From: Ruminococcaceae bacterium UBA5891
Lineage (GTDB): Bacteria; Bacillota; Clostridia; Oscillospirales; Acutalibacteraceae
DNA: 35,561 nucleotides
Reading direction: 5' to 3'
Assembly: GCA_002431945.1 (NCBI GenBank)
Contig: DJET01000006.1
Coordinates: 1-35,561 of the forward strand
Part shown: positions 17,368 to 24,646 of the stretch, one piece after another
Position numbering within the stretch: position 1 is the first letter of the stretch
How the letters are laid out: the number at the start of each line of letters is the position of its first letter
Notes under the pieces: model-generated
What the model was told of the DNA's origin: nothing
Seen by the model: only the letters and a program-made list of their open reading frames with translations
Databases searched by the model: none
Position numbers and translations under genes: made by a program

Positions 17368-18222
17368 TCAATCTTTCATTCCCGATGTGCTCATAGTTTC
17401 AACTACCGAGCTTTGCGTAAGCAAAAATATAATTACCGGCGGAATTACCAATATAAGCGAAGCCGCCGCGCTTACTCCGGCACGCGCTATGCTGCTTGAG
17501 CCGGCAGCCACCGTGCTTAAAAGGGACGGCAGCGTTTTAAGGTTTTCATCGTATATATAAAGATTGCCCGTGTTGTTCCAAACCTGCTGAAAAGAGAATA
17601 TCAGCAGCGTAAGCCATGCAGGCTTGCAGTTCGGCATTATTACCGAATAGTAAATTCTGAATTCCCCCGCGCCGTCTATACGCGCCGCCTCTATAAGCGA
17701 ATCGTTTATCTGAACCATAAAGTTCTGCATAAGATAAAGACCTAGGGACGACATAAACATAGGGAATATTATCGACCAATGCGTGTTTAAAAGGTGCAGC
17801 TTAGACATTACCACATATTGCGGTATAGCCGTTACGGCGCTTGTGAAAAGCAGCGACATAACCACAATTTTTCTTATAAAGCCCTTGCCGGGGAATTTAT
17901 GCTTTGCAAGCGGATATGCCGCCATACTTGAAAGCAAAACGTGACCGATTACCGCCACAACGCTTATAAAAAGGCTGTTTACAACATATCTTGAAAGCGG
18001 AACGCGGTATTCCGAGCAAAGCTGAATAAGCTCGGTAAAATGCTCCGAGGTAGGGTTGGTAACAAATATCGGCGGCGGAAAGATATAAAGCTGGTCGATC
18101 GGCTTAAAGGCGTTGCTTACCACATATACAAGAGGTATCGAGGTAAAAACGCCGACTATTGCCATAAACAAAAACAGCACTATTGTTCCGCCCACCGAGC
18201 GGTTAACTTTTCGTTTAAACAT
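17368..18222 (-). CDS. Carbohydrate ABC transporter permease (MalG type), second set
   Basis: A 284-residue, six-helix permease with EAA loop SLIEAARIDGAGEFRIYYS followed by IMPNCKP. The start ATG follows GAGG. It partners with the gene 10 bases upstream (18233-19156) and, by position, with the large binding protein at 19182-22049. Confidence 0.92.
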   Translation of the reverse strand: MFKRKVNRSVGGTIVLFLFMAIVGVFTSIPLVYVVSNAFKPIDQLYIFPPPIFVTNPTSEHFTELIQLCSEYRVPLSRYVVNSLFISVVAVIGHVLLSSMAAYPLAKHKFPGKGFIRKIVVMSLLFTSAVTAIPQYVVMSKLHLLNTHWSIIFPMFMSSLGLYLMQNFMVQINDSLIEAARIDGAGEFRIYYSVIMPNCKPAWLTLLIFSFQQVWNNTGNLYIYDENLKTLPSLLSTVAAGSSSIARAGVSAAASLILVIPPVIIFLLTQSSVVETMSTSGMKD

Positions 18223-18232
18223 TGTTAATTCC

Positions 18233-19156
18233 TCAATCTCTGCTGAACTTTTGCAGTGCCGACGATATAACGTTATTCGTTACAAGCATAAGCACAAACA
18301 GAAAAACGGCGATTGTGCAGGCGTAACCCATTTCATAACGGGTAGAGCCGGCGTCAAGCATATATGTTACTATTGTATCCGATGAATATTCGGTAGTAGG
18401 CCAGCCCGCAAGATTCATTATAACGTCGCTTACGCTGAACGCCGCGCTTATCTGCATTACCGCGCCGAACATAAGCTGCGGCGCCATTTGCGGAACGGAT
18501 ATATACCAAACCTCCTGCCAGCGATTTCTTATTCCGTCTATCGCGCCTGCTTCGAAAAGGGATTTATCCTGCCCCTGAAATCCTGCGATAAACGAAAGGA
18601 ACGCCGTTCCGAGACTTGCCCACAGCTGAACGATTATAAGCACCGGCATAATGGTTGAGGTATCGCTTAACCACTGTATCGGCTCGTTTATAATTCCGAG
18701 CGATATAAGCACGCCGTTTGCTATACCGTAGCTGTCTCCGCTGAAGATAAACGACCACATATAATACAAATTGCTTGAAAGCGCGGGCGCATAGAAAAGA
18801 AAGGTTAAAAACGTTCGCATACCGCGCCCGAATTCGTTAATAAGCCATGCCAAAACAAAGGAAAGTATGTAGCCCACAGGTCCTGTAAATATTGCAAACA
18901 CAAGGGTGTTTTTTAGCACCTTTATAAACACCCTGTCCTCAAGAAACAGGCGTTTGTAATTTGACAGCCCCACAAAGCCGTTAACGCTCAGCATATTAAA
19001 ATCCGTAAAGCTTAACGCTATTGCAACAAGTATCGGAATTATAAGAAACACCGTAAAAAACAGCATATACGGCGCCATTAAAAGATAGCTCGCCCTGCTT
19101 TTGCGTATTTCCTTTCCGGTATAGCGCAGCCTTTCCTTAAGGTTAACTTTAGCCAA
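18233..19156 (-). CDS. Sugar ABC transporter permease (MalF type), second set
   Basis: This is a 307-residue membrane protein with an EAA-type loop SLFEAGAIDGIRNRWQEVW followed by ISVPQMAP. The start codon is TTG, with AAGGAAGG at optimal distance and no ATG nearby, so the TTG is well supported. The N-terminus is basic (KVNLKERLRYTGKEIRKSR) before the first helix. Confidence 0.92.
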   Translation of the reverse strand: MAKVNLKERLRYTGKEIRKSRASYLLMAPYMLFFTVFLIIPILVAIALSFTDFNMLSVNGFVGLSNYKRLFLEDRVFIKVLKNTLVFAIFTGPVGYILSFVLAWLINEFGRGMRTFLTFLFYAPALSSNLYYMWSFIFSGDSYGIANGVLISLGIINEPIQWLSDTSTIMPVLIIVQLWASLGTAFLSFIAGFQGQDKSLFEAGAIDGIRNRWQEVWYISVPQMAPQLMFGAVMQISAAFSVSDVIMNLAGWPTTEYSSDTIVTYMLDAGSTRYEMGYACTIAVFLFVLMLVTNNVISSALQKFSRD

Positions 19157-19181
19157 TTGTAATACCTTCCTTCAAAAGAGC

Positions 19182-22049
19182 TTATTTAAACTCGCGGCTC
19201 TTTCTTAACATTTCTTCGTTTATGGTTATTATTTCCTGTTCGTAACGCTCGCGCACGTTTTTGCCGTTATAAACAACGGCTCTGAACGCATTGTCAAGCG
19301 AACGGGAAATTACATATTCGGCAGGCGTTTGCGGTATTTCTACCACATATTCGCGCTGCTCGGCTAAGGCGGCTTTTGTTTTATCGCCCCACGAAAGCTT
19401 GTTAAACGCATAAAGATTTGCGGTTGCCAGACGTGCCGAAACGCCTAAAAGCGCTTCAAGATTTACGGCGTAATCGTACTGAGCCTTATCAGAGGACCAC
19501 CAATCAAGGAATTTCCAGCAGGAATCGGGATCCTTAACATTAGCAAACATCACGTTCGCCGTTCCTCCCGCTCCCGTAGAACGGTCTATCGTTCCGTCCT
19601 CCTTTACGGTTCCGGGTATCGGCGTCATATCCCACAGCCCGTAAATTTCGGGCGCCGCTCCCATAAGCGAATTATAGGTTGAGTACGCCGCTATAAACGC
19701 CGGCAGAGTTCCGCTTCTGAAACGGGTAAGCAGGCTGTATGTAACGGGAAAACCGTAGGTAGTGTAAAACTGGGTCCACTGCTTAAACGCGTTTACGGCC
19801 TCCTCGTCTCCGAGTCTGCTTGTAACAAGGTCGTCGTTATACACCCTGCCGCCGTTTTGGAAAAGCAGTGTTGCAAACATATCCTTAGCGCCTATGCCGC
19901 CGGTAGCCGCGCCCGCTATTGTTATTGTTGAATAAGGCAGCCCTATTTCATAATTGTTTCTTTGCAGCACAGGGATTATATCGTAAAAATCGTCCCACGT
20001 TTCGGGAGCCTTTATGCCAAGCTCGGCAAAAATATCGGTGCGGTAAAAAAACATAAAATACGATTGCGTAGAGGGCAGACCGTATACCTCGTTTTTATAA
20101 GTATACGGGTCGGCGGTATTTGCGGCATAACGGCTCATAACGTCTTTGTAGGTGTCAAATCCGCTTAAGCCCTTTAAAGCGCCGCGGCAGGCAAGGTTTA
20201 CGGGGTAGCTTCTTGCAACGTCAAGCGCAACGTCGGGGTTACAGCCCGCAAGTATTGATTCAAGATAGCCCTGATAAACAAGACTTAAATCCACCGAAAT
20301 TTTGCTTTCAGGCGTAAAGTCCTCTTCAATAAGGTCCTGTATTATCTGCGCCTGATCGCGGCTGCCGTTAAACCATACCGTTATGCTTCTCTGTGAATCA
20401 TCGCCTGTTCCCACGGAATTGTAATCGCCCGTATAAGAGGCTAAAAAGCGGTTAAAGCCGAAGGCTAAGCGTTTAAATAATCCGTCCTGCGATTTTAAGG
20501 CGGCGTTATTGCCCGATAAAACGAAATAATCTATTTCAAGCGCCTGGCTTTTTGCGCTTAAAAGCCAATCGGAAAGCGACGATATATTTGATTGAAAATT
20601 AGAAAGCCTTGAGGGTATCGTATCGGGATCGTTTATAAATCCGGTAAGCTGCTTTGCATTGCTTTTTATTACCGAAACCTGGCTTTCGCCGCCTGCGGAA
20701 AGCGCTGTATACTCGTCTGCAAGGACGTAAAGCTTATCGCGGTATTCCGTTAACGCTTCGGTAAGCCCCGGTATTTCTTTGTCAAGCTCATAGTCGCGGT
20801 TTGAGTCGGGCGATATTCCCGTTACCATTACTATACGCCTGTAAAGCTCGGTAAGCGCCGAGTTCACGCTTTCAAGCTCCGTTAGTGTTTCGGAAAAACG
20901 GTCGAGCGTGGCAACAAACCTTACGGTGTGCTTTCCCTTTGTAAGGTATATATAATACGGCTCTTTCTCGCTTTTCCCGAACGTGGTTATCTTCCAGCCG
21001 GAATTATAAGGGAATACAAAGCCCTCTGCCTCTTTAAACGGTAAAGCGCCGTCTATATAAATATCGCGCAGCGCAGACATACCCACCCTTGTATTTTGCC
21101 TTGTGCGCATTTTAAGGGCATACAGTCCGTCGTTTTGTATATCAACGTCATACTCTATCCACATACCGGGCGTTTCCCAGCGCGACTGACCTATTGTATT
21201 TCTGCAAATACGGCTTGGGCTGTTTAAAGAGCCGTCTGCGCTTTCGGTGGCAGAGCTTACCGAATCGTAAACCGGAATAAGCGTAGAATCGGATTTTCTG
21301 CTTGCCGTTTCAGCCTGAGTTTTTAAATTTATATCCCCTGCCGGCTTATATCCGTTCTTTTCGTATTCCTTTTCAACGGTATCATATGAAGATATTTCTT
21401 TTTTTCCGGTAAGCGTTATGTCTGCAAGCGCTGCAGGAGAGCCTGCGGTTATTTTAATTTCGTGAGTGCCCGCCGTCAAAAACAGCTCTATATCGCCGTT
21501 ATAATAGGTTGAATAATCCTTAAGATTTTCGTTTTGCCATTCAAGCGATTCCTTTTGCTTAGGCGCTATATCGTTGCCGTTAGAACCGGGCTTTATCTCC
21601 CCGTCGTCCTTCCATATACGCTTAAGGCTTATACGGTCGGCACTGTAAAACGGCACCGCGCCGTCAATATTAAGGGATAAATCTATATCCTCGGTTCCGT
21701 TTTCCGCCGCAATATAGCTTAAATTAACAAGGTATTTAGCGTCCTTTTCGGTTTGAACGCGCCAAATTGCGCTCCCGTTTTCGTCAAACAAAACGGCGTT
21801 CTGCCTGCCGTTTACTTCCTTTATCTGCGCGCCGTTTAAAACAGCCTCGTTTGCCGAAAGGCTTATATTGCCGTTTGTATATGCCGCGTCCTTATGCAAA
21901 GCAATATAATCGTAAAGCGTTACCCGTTCGGTAACGGTGCTTTCATTTACTGTTTTTACGCCCTCGGCGCTGTATTTCACCTGCGCAAAGCCGGCGGTAA
22001 CCGCAATTACGGCAGCCGACACCAGTGAAAGACCTTTTAAACCGCGCAT
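19182..22049 (-). CDS. Large ABC substrate-binding protein with N-terminal carbohydrate-binding-like modules
   Basis: The ATG at 22049 has GAGGG eight bases upstream and gives 955 residues; an in-frame ATG at 22067 has a poorer site. A signal peptide (about 1-29) has no lipobox. Two beta-sandwich segments follow (about 40-220 and 235-395; for example NDGLYALKMRTRQNT, YIYLTKGKHTVRFVA), then a helical stretch (about 395-540). The solute-binding half is about 555-955 (SITVWFNGSRDQAQIIQ, YGLPSTQSYFMFFYRTDIF, APETWDDFYDI). Typical sugar-binding proteins are about 430 residues, so more than half of this protein is additional. The added modules may hold a polymer or keep the protein at the wall. Tethering without a lipid anchor is unexplained. 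It is the second gene of the operon, after the AraC regulator. Confidence 0.9.
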   Translation of the reverse strand: MRGLKGLSLVSAAVIAVTAGFAQVKYSAEGVKTVNESTVTERVTLYDYIALHKDAAYTNGNISLSANEAVLNGAQIKEVNGRQNAVLFDENGSAIWRVQTEKDAKYLVNLSYIAAENGTEDIDLSLNIDGAVPFYSADRISLKRIWKDDGEIKPGSNGNDIAPKQKESLEWQNENLKDYSTYYNGDIELFLTAGTHEIKITAGSPAALADITLTGKKEISSYDTVEKEYEKNGYKPAGDINLKTQAETASRKSDSTLIPVYDSVSSATESADGSLNSPSRICRNTIGQSRWETPGMWIEYDVDIQNDGLYALKMRTRQNTRVGMSALRDIYIDGALPFKEAEGFVFPYNSGWKITTFGKSEKEPYYIYLTKGKHTVRFVATLDRFSETLTELESVNSALTELYRRIVMVTGISPDSNRDYELDKEIPGLTEALTEYRDKLYVLADEYTALSAGGESQVSVIKSNAKQLTGFINDPDTIPSRLSNFQSNISSLSDWLLSAKSQALEIDYFVLSGNNAALKSQDGLFKRLAFGFNRFLASYTGDYNSVGTGDDSQRSITVWFNGSRDQAQIIQDLIEEDFTPESKISVDLSLVYQGYLESILAGCNPDVALDVARSYPVNLACRGALKGLSGFDTYKDVMSRYAANTADPYTYKNEVYGLPSTQSYFMFFYRTDIFAELGIKAPETWDDFYDIIPVLQRNNYEIGLPYSTITIAGAATGGIGAKDMFATLLFQNGGRVYNDDLVTSRLGDEEAVNAFKQWTQFYTTYGFPVTYSLLTRFRSGTLPAFIAAYSTYNSLMGAAPEIYGLWDMTPIPGTVKEDGTIDRSTGAGGTANVMFANVKDPDSCWKFLDWWSSDKAQYDYAVNLEALLGVSARLATANLYAFNKLSWGDKTKAALAEQREYVVEIPQTPAEYVISRSLDNAFRAVVYNGKNVRERYEQEIITINEEMLRKSREFK

Positions 22050-22075
22050 AAACGAACCCTCTTTCATTCCGAGCC

Positions 22076-22981
22076 TTACTCGGACTTTTTCTTTGAAAAA
22101 TATTCCTTTCGGTATTCCATAGGTGAAACGCCTACCGTACGCCTGAAGGATTTGCTGAATGATTGCAGCGACTCAAAGCTTAATTTAAGCGCTATCTCCG
22201 TAATTGTGAAATTACCCTGCTCAATCATTTCAACAGCCTTTTCCATTTTCTTCATGGTTACGTACGACTGAAGCGTCATACCCATTTTTTCCTTAAACAC
22301 GCGCGAAAGATAGCTGTCGCAATAGCCAAGCTCGCGCGCCATTTTGCCTATGCTGTCTATATTGAAAATATTTTCGCTTATATATCTCACAACCGCATAA
22401 ACCGTGTAGCCCACCGGCTTTGCGCTCTTCGACGGTATATAGTCGGACGATTGCACCCTGTTTGAGAACAGACGGCATATAAGCAGTAAAATCTGTTCTA
22501 TGTATGTATTAACCATTTCATCGGAATAATCGTAAAGGTAATACATTTCGCTTATCAGCTTTGAAAACGGCTTGTCAATTTCCATACTGTCGTGCATTTT
22601 AATGCCGTTATCCGCACTGAAAAGCTCCTTTACCGCGTTAAAAGGCGGTTTTTCGGTATCCTCGTTAAAATCAAACGCCAAATAATAATACCGCATTTCG
22701 GATTGCTTATCCGCCCTTATTGCGTGCATTTGACCCTTTCTTGTAAGGAATATATCGCCTGCCGTGGCTTTCAATTCCTTTGAATCGGTGGTAACATACC
22801 CGTCGCCCGAAATAATATAGGTTACCTCGTGGCATATCTGCAAATGCTCGTCTATTTTAAAATCGCATTCGCAGCCAAGCTCTCCCACCTGATACAAATT
22901 AACAAAATTGCATTTTACCGGCTTTGCCCAAAATGCATTTTCAAATTCAAACTGTCTTCCTAATTTTCCTGCGTCGTCCAT
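22076..22981 (-). CDS. AraC-family transcriptional regulator with cupin sensor domain
   Basis: The 301-residue protein has an N-terminal cupin-type sensor domain (about 35-120; HEVTYIISGDGYVTT, ATAGDIFLTRKGQMHAI). A C-terminal double helix-turn-helix follows (about 200-295; GKMARELGYCDSYLSRVFKEK and FESLQSFSKSFRRTVGVSPMEYR). This layout is that of sugar-sensing AraC/XylS regulators. It is the first gene of the 13-kb operon, so it probably activates its own operon in response to the imported sugar. The start ATG follows AAGGGGTG. Candidate binding repeats lie upstream at 23114-23139. Confidence 0.92.
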   Translation of the reverse strand: MDDAGKLGRQFEFENAFWAKPVKCNFVNLYQVGELGCECDFKIDEHLQICHEVTYIISGDGYVTTDSKELKATAGDIFLTRKGQMHAIRADKQSEMRYYYLAFDFNEDTEKPPFNAVKELFSADNGIKMHDSMEIDKPFSKLISEMYYLYDYSDEMVNTYIEQILLLICRLFSNRVQSSDYIPSKSAKPVGYTVYAVVRYISENIFNIDSIGKMARELGYCDSYLSRVFKEKMGMTLQSYVTMKKMEKAVEMIEQGNFTITEIALKLSFESLQSFSKSFRRTVGVSPMEYRKEYFSKKKSE

Positions 22982-23047
22982 TTTTTCACCCCTTGTGTTA
23001 TCTGCAAATCAAATCAGAACCATTTTGATACGATTTACAATAAAATA

Positions 23048-23076
23048 ATTATACTACATTAACAAATAACATTCAA
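23048..23076 (-). promoter_or_regulatory. Sigma-A promoter of the AraC/ABC operon
   Basis: On the minus strand TTGAAT (23076-23071) lies 17 bases before TATAAT (23053-23048). The leader would be about 60 bases. Confidence 0.75.
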
Positions 23077-23113
23077 TAAATAAGCAATAAATTATATATG
23101 GTGCGTAGAAATG

Positions 23114-23139
23114 TTAACCTTTACAGTAAAAAATTAACC
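23114..23139. promoter_or_regulatory. Candidate AraC-type operator, direct repeat
   Basis: Two TTAACC units start exactly 20 bases apart (23114 and 23134), about two helical turns. They lie about 40-60 bases upstream of the -35 box. This spacing is usual for AraC-family activator sites. Binding by the adjacent regulator is inference. Confidence 0.35.
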
Positions 23140-23325
23140 ATAAGAACCGTTTTCACCTGTACTGATGTAATTATAAAATAAAACGGCAAAAAAATCGTCG
23201 TTCATTGATAACCGCAATATAGTCCGCATTTGACTTTTAGGGTATTTTAACTAAATTACGCCGAAAACAAGCGGCTTTTTACAATTATAAAAGCAATAAA
23301 TATACATAAATAATTTAGGACAAGG

Positions 23326-23367
23326 CAAAAAAAGACCGCTCCCCTTAAGAGAAGCGGTCCTTTTAAA
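23326..23367 (-). terminator. Terminator of the PPTG surface protein gene
   Basis: On the minus strand a stem with core GACCGCT (23359-23353) and AGCGGTC (23340-23334) is followed by seven U (23333-23327). It lies 13 bases past the stop codon. Confidence 0.8.
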
Positions 23368-23379
23368 AAATCAGTATGC

Positions 23380-24339
23380 TTAATTTTGTTCTTTTTTTCT
23401 TAATGCAATTCCGGCGGTTATTCCCGCAGCCAATATTGCCGATGAAACAGCCAATGCAATCGGCGCGTTATCTCCCGTAGGCGGAATTGAAGATTTGCCC
23501 GTATCCGATACGGCGGTATCACTGCTGAAATTATCGTCGCTTAAATTGTTTCCGCAAAAGCCTATATTGTCGATAGCTATTGCATATCCGGGTTCAACGT
23601 GCCTGTTATACATTCCGTAATAAAACGAAATTCTTGTAATATGCTTTAAATCAAACTTATCGTTTTGATCCTTTGAGTTCCAATCCGGATCAAATTCGCT
23701 CAGCGGAATTCTTACATATCCCTTAAAGCCCGTTGCAAGCCTTATGTATCCCATAGAGGTTCCGGTGTGCTCTTTCCAATCGGTTTCGCCCTCGGCTAAG
23801 GTATAGTACTTTGTTTCCACGCTGTCCGCCGGCTTCCAAAACGTAATCGCGTTTTCCATATTTCCGGTATCGTTATTCTTTTTCATAACGGGATTGCCGC
23901 TTTTATCGTAATCCCACTCGCCGATAACCACCTGAAAAGCGGGTTCGTTTGAGGTTTCGCCGCCTGTGTTTACATAGCACACAAAATCCGAAGCCTGCTC
24001 AAGCCCGTCGTTTTTGGCGTTAGCGTCAGCCGAGGGGTTGTACGAAGCCTCGGCAAACAAACCGTCTGCGCTTACATTTCCCATAACAAGCGCGTTGCTG
24101 CCGTTTACGCCGTATCCCGATTTAACCCCGAAATCAACTCCGGCGTCAGATCCCGTTCCGAAAAGCTCGTCGCAGTTACCGACCTTCTTTCCGCTAAGCG
24201 TTTCAAAATCCGTAATTATTCTCGTTGGGTAGCCGCCCACCTTCGAAAGAACAGCCTTTTCCGCAGAAGCCGCAAACGGAATTGCCGCCGCTACCGACAG
24301 TGCCGTTAAGCCTGCCGCAATTTTACCTATACCTTTCAT
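23380..24339 (-). CDS. Surface beta-sandwich protein with PPTG-type sorting signal
   Basis: The 319-residue protein has a signal peptide (about 1-26, FAASAEK) and a globular domain (about 35-270). A short Ser/Asp-rich linker, the motif IPPTGDN, a hydrophobic helix and the tail LRKKEQN follow. The motif is a variant of the LPXTG wall-sorting signal, placed exactly where expected. The domain resembles the protein at 3217-4347: both have a TDFET/FDFDT opening, a FKGYVRIPLSEFDPDW-like block and a final AIDNIGF. Carbohydrate binding is likely but unproven. It is a single gene with its own promoter and terminator, next to the AraC operon and divergent from the DUF4127 operon. The start ATG follows GGGAGG. 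Confidence 0.75.
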   Translation of the reverse strand: MKGIGKIAAGLTALSVAAAIPFAASAEKAVLSKVGGYPTRIITDFETLSGKKVGNCDELFGTGSDAGVDFGVKSGYGVNGSNALVMGNVSADGLFAEASYNPSADANAKNDGLEQASDFVCYVNTGGETSNEPAFQVVIGEWDYDKSGNPVMKKNNDTGNMENAITFWKPADSVETKYYTLAEGETDWKEHTGTSMGYIRLATGFKGYVRIPLSEFDPDWNSKDQNDKFDLKHITRISFYYGMYNRHVEPGYAIAIDNIGFCGNNLSDDNFSSDTAVSDTGKSSIPPTGDNAPIALAVSSAILAAGITAGIALRKKEQN

Positions 24340-24381
24340 AACTTACCTCCCGATAAATTTTTTGTTTTGCATTATACACGT

Positions 24382-24410
24382 ATTATACAACATTATTTTC
24401 GGTTTGTCGT
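24382..24410 (-). promoter_or_regulatory. Probable promoter of the PPTG surface protein gene
   Basis: On the minus strand TATAAT (24387-24382) has ACGACA (24410-24405) 17 bases upstream, four of six matches to TTGACA. A second TATAAT lies at 24376-24371 without a good partner. Confidence 0.5.
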
Positions 24411-24493
24411 TATCCTAAATCAACCTTAAATTTATCATTATCATACTTTTGCATATCCTTTTACCGCCTTACATAATATTTTTATTTATTTTC

Positions 24494-24526
24494 ACAATAA
24501 ATGTTGTCACAATAATTAACTGTTGT
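24494..24526. promoter_or_regulatory. Tandem candidate operators, ACAA...TTGT
   Basis: ACAATAAATGTTGT (24494-24507) is followed after one base by ACAATAATTAACTGTTGT (24509-24526). The first matches the site at 8483-8496 (read on the minus strand) at 13 of 14 positions. The pair is about 50 bases upstream of the DUF4127 operon -35 box. Confidence 0.45.
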
Positions 24527-24576
24527 CTTTATTTGCTCTAAATAAAGCGCCTATTTTTCCAAAATTGCCTATTCGC

Positions 24577-24605
24577 TTGATAATGCGCATTTATGATGTT
24601 AATAT
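24577..24605 (+). promoter_or_regulatory. Sigma-A promoter of the DUF4127 operon
   Basis: TTGATA (24577-24582), 17 bases, TAATAT (24600-24605). The leader is about 35 bases and a GGAG ribosome site precedes the ATG at 24647. Confidence 0.75.
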
Positions 24606-24646
24606 TGGTATAGACAAAATCTTCTTTAAAATCGGAGCTTAATAAA

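Larger units (their letters stand above)
22982..23379. other. Intergenic region upstream of the AraC operon
   Basis: This A/T-rich spacer of about 400 bases holds the operon promoter (23048-23076), two TTAACC repeats (23114-23139) and, at its far end, the terminator of the neighbouring gene (23326-23367). It also has the half-site TTTACAATAAA at 23034-23044, resembling the ACAATAAA operator half. No coding sequence with a ribosome site was seen. Confidence 0.6.
24340..24646. other. Divergent control region
   Basis: About 300 bases of A/T-rich DNA separate the surface-protein gene (minus) from the DUF4127 operon (plus). It holds a promoter in each direction and a pair of inverted-repeat sites (24494-24526) roughly midway. 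No coding sequence is seen. Confidence 0.65.

Noticed and set aside
23229..23276. Plus-strand promoter (TTGACT-16-TAAATT) followed by a short hairpin and T-run, suggesting a tiny RNA
   Set aside because: The hairpin begins almost at the predicted start, leaving no room for a real transcript; the boxes are only moderate.
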